IMG/VR virus record: IMGVR_UViG_3300006108_000013
Location: 24,720 to 88,719 of that record
Reading direction: 5' to 3' (one strand)
Length of the DNA: 64,000 nucleotides
Source: a virus
Shown here piece after piece: positions 1 through 8,669 of this stretch. The translations under genes and the position numbers were made by a program. The notes beneath the pieces are model-generated. The model made no database searches. It was given only the letters and a program-made list of their open reading frames with translations, and was not told where the DNA came from. Every line of letters starts with the position of its first letter. Position 1 is the first letter of the stretch.

Positions 1-525
1 TATAGTCAATATGCTACTAGTGTTTTATTAGGTAATACGTTTCAAAATGCCCCTTATATTGGTTGTGCTTGGGCGAGAGAAGTTGACTTACCAGGTGAAA
101 CAATAAACGCCTCTCATGAAGGATTAGAATACGGAGGATATCAATCCCCTGCTATATCTGACACGAGAAAAAAATATGAAAAGTTATCAGTAACAATGTT
201 AGAAACAAATGCATCATTTATTGATTTAATTTTAAGACCTTGGGCAATTGCAGTTGGTTATAATGGATTGGTTGCAAGAGATAAATCATCTCAAAAATAT
301 GTAAAATGTGGTCAATTAGACATCGTAATGCTTGCAAAAACTGGTTATGGTAGTCCAATGGCTCCTAGAAAAGTTTACAGTTTTAGTAATGTTGCACCTG
401 TTACAATTCCTCCAGAATCATATTCTTATATGGAAGAAGGTTTAAGAACAAGTCCCGTTGAATTTGTTTTTGATTCATATTGGGTGTCAGATGCAGCTAC
501 TGGATCTTTAATACAATCTCTCTAA
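1..525 (+). CDS. Tail-tube-fold protein (partial, 5' end outside window)
   Basis: The frame is open from base 1, so the gene begins upstream; 174 residues are visible. An internal Met lies at 196, but the residues before it continue the same fold pattern (an LPG motif, then Y-x-x-LSVTM), so 196 is not the start. The layout, with an early LPG segment, a mid 'SVTM' strand and a final 'VEFVFDSYWVS' strand, recalls the T4 gp19 tail tube family, whose last strands end in a hydrophobic-DYW pattern. Its place just before baseplate genes fits a tube or tube-initiator protein. Family assignment is by pattern only; a gp54-like junction protein is the alternative. Confidence 0.5.
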   Translation, partial: YSQYATSVLLGNTFQNAPYIGCAWAREVDLPGETINASHEGLEYGGYQSPAISDTRKKYEKLSVTMLETNASFIDLILRPWAIAVGYNGLVARDKSSQKYVKCGQLDIVMLAKTGYGSPMAPRKVYSFSNVAPVTIPPESYSYMEEGLRTSPVEFVFDSYWVSDAATGSLIQSL

Positions 526-533
526 GTTATTGA

Positions 534-1505
534 GTGGAATACTATAACTATAGTACTGAATTACCCTTTTCTGGTAAAAAGATTAGGTTTAAGGAAATTA
601 CAACCCAACAACAAATAGCTTTGGCAAAGGCTAATTTGTCGTTTCCTAATACTAAAAATAACTATTTTGATTATAATGATTTTGTTTTAAAAACCATTAA
701 AAATTCCTTAGAAAATAAAGAAGAATTAGACGATATTAATATCGTAGATTATGTTTTATTTTTAACAAAATTGAGAATAATAAGTGTAGGTTCTATCATA
801 GAGTTAATTACCAAAACTGATAATCAGGAATTTAAAACGGCAAAAACTACGATTGATTTAAATTTATTTTTAAAAAATTTATATTTTGGTGCAACCGAAG
901 CTATTAAGGAAAACTTAATAACTGAAGGTAATATGGAAATTAAGATCGGTTGGCCCACCGTAAAATCGATAAAAACCTTTCAACAGATAATTGATAACGA
1001 TTACAAAATAATATTCGATAGTTTTCAAGAATTTATTGAGTATATAAAAATCGATGACAAAAAAATAATTTTTTCTAATTTTAATTCTACACAGCGAAAT
1101 GAAATTTTTTGCAAACTATCCGTTTCAATGCTCAAAAAAGTTCAAGAATTGATTTTAGAAAACGTAAAAAAGTTAAATCAATGTAATCTATTTGGCATAG
1201 AATCATTTAAAAATAATACCTTTAATCTTTATAATCTTTCCTTTATTGATTTTATAAGACTATTTTTTACATATGACGTAAGATCACTCTATCAGGAAAT
1301 CTACTTTATGGCAGGAGAGAACCTGTTACCTGAATATGTATTAACAATTTCACCAGCCGAAAGAAAAGTATATTCATCTATTATAATAGAAACACGAAAG
1401 AAGAGAGAAAATAGCCAAAATGATGGAGTTGACAACATGATTAAGAGTAATTCTAGTAAAACGGTTAGGGATTTGGCACTTGAATTTGGACAAACACCAC
1501 CCTAA
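534..1505 (+). CDS. Baseplate hub assembly protein, gp26/gp51-like
   Basis: 323 residues. The N-terminus (LPFSGKKIRFKEITTQQQ, residues 9-26) followed by a helical stretch and a 'DYVLFLTKLRIISVGS' segment (about 72-87) matches the layout of the T4 baseplate protein family that contains gp26 and gp51, which help assemble the central hub. The start is a GTG at 534: an in-frame TGA at 531-533 excludes anything upstream, and no Shine-Dalgarno sequence is seen. It is longer than T4 gp26 (about 208 residues). The next gene is a diverged relative, as if the two T4 roles were kept as a tandem pair. The role is inferred from family and neighbours. Confidence 0.6.
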   Translation: MEYYNYSTELPFSGKKIRFKEITTQQQIALAKANLSFPNTKNNYFDYNDFVLKTIKNSLENKEELDDINIVDYVLFLTKLRIISVGSIIELITKTDNQEFKTAKTTIDLNLFLKNLYFGATEAIKENLITEGNMEIKIGWPTVKSIKTFQQIIDNDYKIIFDSFQEFIEYIKIDDKKIIFSNFNSTQRNEIFCKLSVSMLKKVQELILENVKKLNQCNLFGIESFKNNTFNLYNLSFIDFIRLFFTYDVRSLYQEIYFMAGENLLPEYVLTISPAERKVYSSIIIETRKKRENSQNDGVDNMIKSNSSKTVRDLALEFGQTPP

Positions 1506-1513
1506 ATAATAAC

Positions 1514-2323
1514 ATGACAGAAGAAAATACAATTTTAGATTTTAATTCAGCGATTAATGCTCTCAATAGCATATCAGAATCGTTCAAAATTGACGTTTAT
1601 ATTCCTTCAAAGCAAAAGACCATATCATTTAAAGAAATTGATGCAAAGCAACAAAAAAGCCTTTTAAGCGCAGCTATTGACAATTCAGTTTACAACTCTG
1701 ATTTCATTAAAACTTTTTATTCTATCTTAAAAGAGAATATTTTAGCAGAAGACAAGTCAATTGTTGATGAATTGACCATAACAGATAGATCGTTTATCGC
1801 AATTGCTTTAAAATCACAGATTTCAGAAGAGTTAAATGTTAAATTTACGGATGAAGTTTCATCTAAAATAAACTTAAAGGATGTTATTTCTAAATTCACA
1901 ACTTATAAAACGCCATCTTTAACTGAAGTTGAACTTAAAAACGAGTCTGTTACTTTAACTGTTGGTATAACCTTGCCAACTATTAAGATAGAAGTAGATT
2001 ACGAAGAGAATTTCTATAAAGATTATAAGAAAGTAGATCAAATTAAGACTAATAAAGATGTACAAGATATTATATCTGATGCATTTATATCAGAAACCTC
2101 AAAATATATCAGTTATGTCAATATAAATGGGGCAAAATATGATTTTAACACTTTAACTTTCAATCAAAAAATTAGAGTTGTTGAAAAACTTCCATCGGGA
2201 TTGATTCAAAAAGTTTTAGAACAAGTGTCAAAATGGAAAAATGATATTGATTCTGTTTTAACTGTTACTAATGGTGATCTTAAGAGGGTTATTGCTATAG
2301 ATAGTTTATTATTTTTAAGTTAA
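1514..2323 (+). CDS. Second gp26/gp51-like baseplate protein
   Basis: 269 residues. Residues 26-50 (IDVYIPSKQKTISFKEIDAK and onward) repeat the 'IxFKEIxxxQQ' signature of the preceding gene, again followed by helices and a 'DRSFIAIALKSQIS' segment. This suggests both derive from one gp26/gp51-type ancestor. The gap to the gene before is 8 nt; CCTAAATA ends 5 nt before the ATG, but this overlaps the upstream stop and may not be a promoter. The C-terminal half is rich in charged helices. It probably acts in hub assembly. Divergence between the pair is high, so separate functions are likely. Confidence 0.5.
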   Translation: MTEENTILDFNSAINALNSISESFKIDVYIPSKQKTISFKEIDAKQQKSLLSAAIDNSVYNSDFIKTFYSILKENILAEDKSIVDELTITDRSFIAIALKSQISEELNVKFTDEVSSKINLKDVISKFTTYKTPSLTEVELKNESVTLTVGITLPTIKIEVDYEENFYKDYKKVDQIKTNKDVQDIISDAFISETSKYISYVNINGAKYDFNTLTFNQKIRVVEKLPSGLIQKVLEQVSKWKNDIDSVLTVTNGDLKRVIAIDSLLFLS

Positions 2324-2342
2324 GCTTAAACCATCTTTGCCA

Positions 2343-2350
2343 TATAAATA
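2343..2350 (+). promoter_or_regulatory. Late promoter, TATAAATA
   Basis: A perfect T4-type late -10 element, TATAAATA, ends 6 nt before the ATG at 2357. In T4 transcription starts about 5-6 nt after this element, so the mRNA would begin almost at the start codon. The same element with the same 6-nt gap precedes the gene at 14195. Confidence 0.65.
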
Positions 2351-2356
2351 TTATAT

Positions 2357-4375
2357 ATGGCAGAAGACATTCTAAAAGTCCTAGATAGCGTTAGAGATAG
2401 TTTTAGTGGGGAGATTGATACCCAGAACTTTATCGATAGACTTTTATTTGGTGATGATAGTGCTTATATAAATGATTTTCATTCTGCTTTTAAAGAAAAT
2501 TATTTTCTTCCTGTTACCGGAAAAATAAAAGATTTTTATTCTTTAATAAAAAAGAAATTAGATACTGTAAACAATACCACTATTGACAAGTTGACCGATC
2601 CCTTTGGGCTTTCAAGTATTAATAAAGAATACGAAGATGCAATTAAACAATATAAAGCAAACATGGAAAAATTTCTTAATAAGAAATTTGAATCAACTGA
2701 AGAAAAAAATCCAAATGCTTTAAACTTAAAACAAAATCGAGCAGGTCAATATGTAGATCAGAATAATAGATTTGTATCTAATGAGGTAAGAGATCAATTT
2801 CTTGCACAACAAGCAGCAGCAAAACCAGCAGAAAATTTAAATAGAGTAAGTCAACCTATTCAAAATATAATTCCTGATTCGGTAAAAAATACAAACCCAA
2901 GCCAAGCTCTCGATCAAGAACAAAAGAATTTCGGTCCTCAAGAAATATTAATTAACTTTTCAAAAAACGGTAAACAATTTTTAACAGAACTTCTAGATAA
3001 TGAATTTAAAAAATTACCTAAACCATCTGTTAACGTTAATAATGTTAAAGCAGAAGATAAAAATTCTCCAACTTGGTTATTAGCAAGTTTAATACTAGGG
3101 TTAATATCAGATGCGATATTATTGACTAAGAAATTAGGTGGTGCTTTTGAAGCATTAATTAAAAATCCAATAACTAGATTAATGGGTATTTTAGAAGATG
3201 AAGGACTTTATAAATTTGCTGACTATAAAGCATGGTTTGAATTACGTTGGGAAAAATATATCTGGGAACCGCTGAAATCGAAATTTCCAAGTTTAGAAGA
3301 GTTAGGAACTAAATTTGAAATTTTTGGCAGTAGAATTGTTAAATTTAAAGATTCTATTGTACAAGGATTAAAATTAGATGACCTAGGTGCATGGATTTCT
3401 CTTCGTTGGGAGCAATATATAAAAAATCCAATAACAAAAGTATTTGGTGAAATACCAAAAAGTTTTGAAGGCGTAACTCAGTTGGGTGAACGCTTATTAG
3501 GATGGGTTACTAAATTCAGAGGACCACTTAGTTATATAATGGAAGGACTTGAGGCAATCGCTAGAATTTTTACTATTCCTGTAATGGCAGCTATAAGTGG
3601 TATTATAGATGGATTTAGAACTCTTTTTAGTGTTTTTGGAGATGATAAACTTTCGTTTATACAAAAAACAACTGCTGTTGTTACTGGGTTTTTTGGTGGT
3701 GTAGGTAGTTTGGCAGGTGATTTTGTAAAATTAATTGGAGATATAATATCCCTTATTCCTGGTTTACATGGTGTTGGCTCGGCAATAGAAAAAATCGCTA
3801 GTGTTATGGATACTCATAATTTGGGTAAACAGGCTGCTGATACCATGAAAGAAGTAAAGGAGTCTGGTGGCATTGTAAACGCTGGAAAAGATGTATTAAA
3901 AGGTATTTTTTCTTTTAAGGAAGGAGTTCAACCAGAAGATAGGGAAGCGTATAAACAACTTGAAAGTTATAAAAATGCAACCCCCGAAAGAAAAAAACAA
4001 ATTGATGAAATGCAAGCTAATTATTATAAAGGATTAGATGAAAAAAGTAAAACTGTAGCAACGCAAGACGCAGAGATTAGCGCAACTGAAATTAGAGGTG
4101 CGGATGGTAAAACTTATATTCCAAATAAAACAGAAGATACAATAATAGCTACTAAATCTGGTGGTTCAATAGATAAGTCTATTAGTAACTTAAATAAAAC
4201 TGTAGCAAGTTTAGCTTTAGCAATTGGTAAAATGCAAACCGATAACAATCAATCACAAAATAATGTTTCTGCTGTTAACATAACAGCAAATAATAATTCT
4301 AAATCCTCTTCACGAGATCCAATACACGATATGAGAATTGGACATTATATATTATCAGGGAGGGGAATGGCTTAA
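2357..4375 (+). CDS. Tail tape measure protein, gp29-like
   Basis: 672 residues, close to T4 gp29 (590). The N-terminal half is charged and helical. Residues about 385-500 are a Gly/Ala-rich hydrophobic block (for example 'MAAISGIIDGF', 'GFFGGVGSLAGDF'), the typical composition of a tape measure. The C-terminus is polar and Asn/Ser rich. Two copies of a 'RWEKYI/RWEQYI' segment followed by '..NPITK' near residues 297 and 350 show internal repetition. It lies between gp26/51-like genes and a gp48-like gene, as gp29 does in T4. It would set tail length and sit inside the tube. The call rests on composition, size and synteny. Confidence 0.6.
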   Translation: MAEDILKVLDSVRDSFSGEIDTQNFIDRLLFGDDSAYINDFHSAFKENYFLPVTGKIKDFYSLIKKKLDTVNNTTIDKLTDPFGLSSINKEYEDAIKQYKANMEKFLNKKFESTEEKNPNALNLKQNRAGQYVDQNNRFVSNEVRDQFLAQQAAAKPAENLNRVSQPIQNIIPDSVKNTNPSQALDQEQKNFGPQEILINFSKNGKQFLTELLDNEFKKLPKPSVNVNNVKAEDKNSPTWLLASLILGLISDAILLTKKLGGAFEALIKNPITRLMGILEDEGLYKFADYKAWFELRWEKYIWEPLKSKFPSLEELGTKFEIFGSRIVKFKDSIVQGLKLDDLGAWISLRWEQYIKNPITKVFGEIPKSFEGVTQLGERLLGWVTKFRGPLSYIMEGLEAIARIFTIPVMAAISGIIDGFRTLFSVFGDDKLSFIQKTTAVVTGFFGGVGSLAGDFVKLIGDIISLIPGLHGVGSAIEKIASVMDTHNLGKQAADTMKEVKESGGIVNAGKDVLKGIFSFKEGVQPEDREAYKQLESYKNATPERKKQIDEMQANYYKGLDEKSKTVATQDAEISATEIRGADGKTYIPNKTEDTIIATKSGGSIDKSISNLNKTVASLALAIGKMQTDNNQSQNNVSAVNITANNNSKSSSRDPIHDMRIGHYILSGRGMA

Positions 4376-4377
4376 TT

Positions 4378-5430
4378 ATGGGAATACAAGGTACTAGATT
4401 TTATGGCGTTGGTAACGCTCCGCAAAATATACCAGATTTAAATCTTGCGTCTAATAATGTTCCATATTTGACACCAAATGGAACAGGTTGTATAGATGTA
4501 TTAAATGATTTATATTGGTCTAATTCAGGTGATGTTTCGGAAGTTCCGTTCATCATGGCAACAGAATACGAATTACAATTTGGTACATGGGTTCAAAATT
4601 TAGCTAATGCTTATTTTTTAACAGCAAATGCGACAAATTTAAAAGATACCGATCCTTATTTAACATTATATTCCGCAAAGCCTACGGGATTTAGTTATGC
4701 TTTTCCTTGGTTAGTGGGTTCTGAAAATCCAAAAATAAGATCCGTTGGTAATCAATGGAGTGATGCTTCGGCTGCGAGTAGTGGTTCAAGTTCATCCACT
4801 GGTGGCACTAAACCAAATGGTAAAATGGCAGCAGTATCAAATTTTGTAGGCGCAGCATTAGGTGTAGCTGGTGCTGCCATATCACCAGGCATTGGATTGG
4901 AAGCAACATATCAATATAACGATACTAATATCCAAGAATTAACAATTAAATTTCCTTTATATAATACAATTGACACAAAAAGTGCATTGGACAATTATAA
5001 TTTTGTTTCTTTGTTTACGTTTCAAAATTTAAAAAATAGAACATCTTTTATCACGTTTATACCGCCAAAAATTTATAGTTTAGATGGTCTTGCTTTTGGT
5101 GGAATATATTGGCCCGCCGCTTATGTGAGTAACTTAGACATAGAAAGTATTGGCACAGCGAGATATCTTTATGAAAGTGGATATAATGCACAAACTGGTG
5201 GTAAGGGATTATTAGTCCCTGAAGCATATAAAATTAGTATAACATTTAAACAATTAGTTGCAGATAGTTCTAATATATTTTCTGGAACAATGGGTGGTAC
5301 AAAAGTTCAAGTCTTAAAGCCAATTGGTGAACAATTAAAGGCTAATGGTGCAGCGTTGGGTAACGAAATAAAAGGACTGCAAACTGCTGTTGGTCAAGGG
5401 GTACAGAATTTAGGCAATAAATTAAAATAA
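4378..5430 (+). CDS. Baseplate tail-tube cap protein, gp48-like
   Basis: 350 residues, near T4 gp48 (364). The C-terminal segment 'YKISITFKQLVADSSNIFSG' (residues about 285-304) follows the T4 gp48 ending, where a strand of the form xxLEITxREIxxLxR is followed by a Tyr/Phe-Ser/Tyr-x-G turn. A Ser/Gly linker (about 137-145) and an Ala/Gly hydrophobic stretch (about 155-172) separate two strand-rich parts. In T4 this protein caps the hub and starts tube polymerisation. It directly follows the tape-measure gene (2 nt gap) and is followed 1 nt later by the gp53-like gene. Order and C-terminal pattern both support it. Confidence 0.6.
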   Translation: MGIQGTRFYGVGNAPQNIPDLNLASNNVPYLTPNGTGCIDVLNDLYWSNSGDVSEVPFIMATEYELQFGTWVQNLANAYFLTANATNLKDTDPYLTLYSAKPTGFSYAFPWLVGSENPKIRSVGNQWSDASAASSGSSSSTGGTKPNGKMAAVSNFVGAALGVAGAAISPGIGLEATYQYNDTNIQELTIKFPLYNTIDTKSALDNYNFVSLFTFQNLKNRTSFITFIPPKIYSLDGLAFGGIYWPAAYVSNLDIESIGTARYLYESGYNAQTGGKGLLVPEAYKISITFKQLVADSSNIFSGTMGGTKVQVLKPIGEQLKANGAALGNEIKGLQTAVGQGVQNLGNKLK

Positions 5431-5431
5431 A

Positions 5432-5791
5432 ATGAATCAAAATAATTTTTCAAATTTACCAAAGCTAAATTCTCCTTATAGATATGAGAATTTTTTAAAC
5501 GTATATCAGGATAAAGATAGCAATTATTTTTATAATTTATTAAGAAACATAACAATAATACCAGCAAATAATAATTCAATTGAAGATAGCTATACGATAA
5601 AATCAAATGATACATGGTATTTAATTTCATATAATCATTATGGAACTATGGATTTATGGTGGTTAGTTTGTGAATATAATAATATTACTAATCCCACTTT
5701 AATGCCACCAGCTGGGACAACTTTGAAATTATTGAAATCTGAATACGTTTCTGCTATTTTACAACAATTAAATTTACAAAATAATAGTTAA
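5432..5791 (+). CDS. Baseplate wedge protein, gp53-like with LysM fold
   Basis: 119 residues. After a short N-terminal arm, residues about 52-105 (YTIKSNDTWYLISYNHYG, then WWLVCEYNNITNP, then G-x-x-LKLLK) show the LysM-like pattern found in T4 gp53: D-T/x-W, a helix, WW, N-x-x-NP. The family sits in the baseplate wedge. It is shorter than T4 gp53 (about 196 residues), so it may keep only the core domain. The stop codon shares TTAA (5788-5791) with the converging minus-strand gene, leaving no room for a terminator. Confidence 0.65.
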   Translation: MNQNNFSNLPKLNSPYRYENFLNVYQDKDSNYFYNLLRNITIIPANNNSIEDSYTIKSNDTWYLISYNHYGTMDLWWLVCEYNNITNPTLMPPAGTTLKLLKSEYVSAILQQLNLQNNS

Positions 5792-6174
5792 ATTATATCT
5801 TCAAGATCAAAGTAAAATCTAACATAGATTCTACTTTTGTCTTTTCCTTTTTTACCAGAAGTATAACAATATACTTGGTCTTTATATTTGAATAAATGAA
5901 AATCTGGCATATCTTCATCATAAACATTTAATTCAAAATCTATATCTGGATTTTTATATAGAAATTCTTCAACTTCATCAACTGGTAAATCTTGTAAACC
6001 GTTTTGATATTCTAAAATATTAAGTTTATTTTGTAATCGTGTCCATATTCCAGTTTCGTCAGTTAAGTGTAAAACAAAAATGGGCCAACGACTATCGTAT
6101 TGAAAAACACCATCCTTTTTACCCAAATCAACAATTTTTTCTTCTTTTAGTGGTTCAGAATCAGGCTGGTTCAC
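5788..6174 (-). CDS. Hypothetical protein between gp53-like and terminase genes
   Basis: 128 residues, acidic, no family recognised. The start is a GTG at 6174-6172; an out-of-frame ATG overlaps it by one base. A Trp-rich patch (RWPIFVLHLTDETGIW, about 29-44) and an acidic centre (DLPVDEVEEFL, then DVNVYDEDMPDF-like) precede a basic, aromatic end that finishes with YVRFYFDLEDII. It opposes the surrounding structural block, convergent with gp53-like (4-nt overlap) and divergent from terL, so it needs its own promoter. The isolated strand switch suggests a late acquired cargo gene. Function unknown. Confidence 0.6.
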   Translation of the reverse strand: MNQPDSEPLKEEKIVDLGKKDGVFQYDSRWPIFVLHLTDETGIWTRLQNKLNILEYQNGLQDLPVDEVEEFLYKNPDIDFELNVYDEDMPDFHLFKYKDQVYCYTSGKKGKDKSRIYVRFYFDLEDII

Positions 6175-6192
6175 ATAAGTATTTACTATACA

Positions 6193-8073
6193 ATGGGAAG
6201 AAAGCCTAAAATAGTAAATGATGCACCGTCTTTATCTGATCTTAATGCAGAAGATATTTTAGTAGATGGTAGCTTTTATAAAGGAAATGAAAACCTTTTA
6301 AGAGGAAACGCTCAAATTAAATGGACTCCAGAAATGATGGAGGAAATGAGATTATGTGCAAAAAAGATTTTACATTTTGCTGAAGAGTACTTTTATATTA
6401 TTACCGAAGAAGGTAAACAAAAAATTAGCTTATATAAATATCAAAAACAATTATTAAAAGCTTTCGTAAATAATAGATTCAATGTAGTTTTATCAAGCCG
6501 CCAGAGCGGAAAAACAACTACGATAACGATATATGCACTTTGGATGGTATGCTTCCAAAGTGACAAAAGAGTAACAATTGTTGCTAATAAAGAGAGTACA
6601 GCAAAAGAAATTTATGCTCGTATTAAAATGTCATTTGAAGAGCTTCCGATTTGGATGAAACCATCGGTAAAATCATTTAGAAATGATGGGTTTGATTTGC
6701 AAAATGGATCAAAAATAACAGTTGCTTCAACATCAACATCTTCTGCTCGTGGTACTACAAGTAATCTTTTGATTATAGATGAGATGGCTCACTGTTCAAA
6801 TGACCTCATGAAAGAGCTATGGAAATCTGCTATTCCTATTATTTCTTCTATGAAGAAATCACAGCTTGTTGTTATCAGTACGCCTAATGGTGTAGATAAT
6901 AAGTTTTATGAGCTTGTAGAACAAGCTAAAAAACCAGATAGCGATTGGCATTTAGAAACGGTTAATTGGTGGGATGTGCCAGGTCGTGACGAGGCTTGGA
7001 AAAAAGAGGCAATGGACGCAATCGGGTCTAAAGACGATTTCGATCAAGAGTATGGAAATGTTTTCCATGAGAAAGGAAAAACCGCAATTGATCCCGAAGA
7101 ATTAGAAAGATTAAAAGCTCAATGTAAAGATCCTATTCTTGTAATGGATAACGGTGATTATAAGATATTCACCCAACCGAAAGATGGTTCTTTTTATGTA
7201 ATCGGAGTAGACGTTGGTGAAGGTATTGGTAGATCTAACAGCGTATGTCAAATATTGGACGTATCTGATTTGGGTAACATAGATCAAGTTGCTGTTTATG
7301 CTAGCAATAATATAAGCCCTTATAATTTTGGCACACGAATAATGGGTATCTTAGAAGATTGGGGAAGACCACCTGTTTTAATTGAAAATAACAACAACGG
7401 TGTAGAAGTATTGAATGTTTTATCAAAAACTCATAACTATGAAAATATAGTTACATATACTTTTGAGGGTATGAGTAAACATTATAATAATGATAATCGT
7501 TTAGGTATTCATAATCATACTAATACTCGTTATAAAGGTATTACAAATTTCAGATATTGGGCTAATAGTTTAAAAGCATTAAAATTAAATGATCTAGATA
7601 CAGCAGTAGAACTTTCAAATTTTGTTCGTTTACCCAATTTTACCTTTAGCAAAAGAACAGATAAAGATTTAGATGATAGAGTAATGGCTCTGGTTTGGGC
7701 ATTATTTTTACTCGATCCAAATTTAGCTACAAAATATTTTAGTGTTATTGATTTAGATGACCAAGGAAGACCATTAAAAATAAAACCTCTTATAGATAAT
7801 TCTGATTTAATTGGAAAAAGTCCTATTTTTCAAGGGCAAGTTTCAATTTATAAGAAAACTGCTGTTAGCACAACACCTTTATCGTGGATTGGTAGATTCG
7901 ATGAAAACCATAATCCACAAATGGACGAAGATGTTGCAAATTTTGCTGCATGGTTACAAGGTTGGGATGGTAAAAGCGTTCCACCTATATACAGACCAAT
8001 TTCTAGACCTATTAAACCATCTGAACCTGATAAATATGAAGGGGATGGTTATATGCCATCTATATTATTTTAA
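6193..8073 (+). CDS. terL: Terminase large subunit (ATPase-nuclease), gp17-like
   Basis: 626 residues, the usual size for gp17-type terminases (T4: 610). It pumps DNA into the prohead and cuts concatemers. Walker A is SSRQSGKTTT (101-110), Walker B with the catalytic acid is LLIIDEMAH (D196/E197), and the RNase H-type nuclease shows its first metal-binding Asp in VIGVDVGEG (D340) and a late acidic pair DDRVMALVWA (about D494). A Q-motif-like 'YKYQKQLLK' precedes Walker A. No small-subunit gene was recognised nearby. The start ATG at 6193 lies 18 nt from the divergent gene's GTG, a very small regulatory gap. Confidence 0.95.
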   Translation: MGRKPKIVNDAPSLSDLNAEDILVDGSFYKGNENLLRGNAQIKWTPEMMEEMRLCAKKILHFAEEYFYIITEEGKQKISLYKYQKQLLKAFVNNRFNVVLSSRQSGKTTTITIYALWMVCFQSDKRVTIVANKESTAKEIYARIKMSFEELPIWMKPSVKSFRNDGFDLQNGSKITVASTSTSSARGTTSNLLIIDEMAHCSNDLMKELWKSAIPIISSMKKSQLVVISTPNGVDNKFYELVEQAKKPDSDWHLETVNWWDVPGRDEAWKKEAMDAIGSKDDFDQEYGNVFHEKGKTAIDPEELERLKAQCKDPILVMDNGDYKIFTQPKDGSFYVIGVDVGEGIGRSNSVCQILDVSDLGNIDQVAVYASNNISPYNFGTRIMGILEDWGRPPVLIENNNNGVEVLNVLSKTHNYENIVTYTFEGMSKHYNNDNRLGIHNHTNTRYKGITNFRYWANSLKALKLNDLDTAVELSNFVRLPNFTFSKRTDKDLDDRVMALVWALFLLDPNLATKYFSVIDLDDQGRPLKIKPLIDNSDLIGKSPIFQGQVSIYKKTAVSTTPLSWIGRFDENHNPQMDEDVANFAAWLQGWDGKSVPPIYRPISRPIKPSEPDKYEGDGYMPSILF

Positions 8074-8076
8074 TTT

Positions 8077-8667
8077 ATGTATCAAACACCATTAAACAGA
8101 TCTAGGAATGATAAATTCACGATGATTTTGGACTTGCCTCTTGCAATGAAGGCAATAAGCGATCCTGTTCTTGGTACGAATTACTCTGCTGATCCTATTC
8201 AATTTACCATTTATGGATCTCCTGTGCCAGCAATAACAGTTCCTGATATCAATTTGCCTTTTGGTGGACAGGTTGCTAGAATTTCTTCTAATTCCAGACC
8301 TGCTTATAATCCATTAACAATAAAATTTTTAGTTGATAATGGCTATAAAAATTATTGGATACTTTGGAACTGGTTAAATCTTTTTAACAATTCGCAAACT
8401 TCTAGTTCTGATATTGCATCTTTTCCTAACAATAATAATATTTTAAAAAATCCAGTTTCTCAATATGTTTCAACCTTTAATATCTTTTCATTGGATGAAT
8501 ATAATAATAAAGTAGTGAATTTTTCATATACTAATGCATTTCCAACTGGATTAAGTGAAATAAACTTTTCAAATCAAGACCCAAGCGAGGTTAATTGTAC
8601 TGTTACCTTTGCTTTTAATCAATTAAATGTATCTTTGGTTGCTAATGTTGATCAAGTTAATTGTTAA
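8077..8667 (+). CDS. Tail tube protein, gp19-like
   Basis: 196 residues. An N-terminal helix (FTMILDLPLAMK), then 'SPVPAITVPDINLPFGGQ' (about 49-66), a 'PLTIKFLVDN' strand, a WW-rich helix (YWILWNWLNLF) and a last strand (VNCTVTFAFNQLNV) follow the gp19/gp54 tail-tube plan: LP-G loop, strand, helix, closing strand. It lies 3 nt after terL and 2 nt before the hub gene. With the partial gene at the window start this makes two tube-fold genes in one tail module; one may be the baseplate-tube junction protein. Confidence 0.6.
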   Translation: MYQTPLNRSRNDKFTMILDLPLAMKAISDPVLGTNYSADPIQFTIYGSPVPAITVPDINLPFGGQVARISSNSRPAYNPLTIKFLVDNGYKNYWILWNWLNLFNNSQTSSSDIASFPNNNNILKNPVSQYVSTFNIFSLDEYNNKVVNFSYTNAFPTGLSEINFSNQDPSEVNCTVTFAFNQLNVSLVANVDQVNC

Positions 8668-8669
8668 TT

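Noticed and set aside
7811-8095. 94-residue frame within the terminase gene
   Set aside because: It is a +1 shadow of terL coding sequence with no motif and overlaps two real genes.
8661-8669. TTG start for the hub gene
   Set aside because: It lies inside the previous gene's stop region. The ATG at 8670 directly follows that stop and gives a cleaner start.
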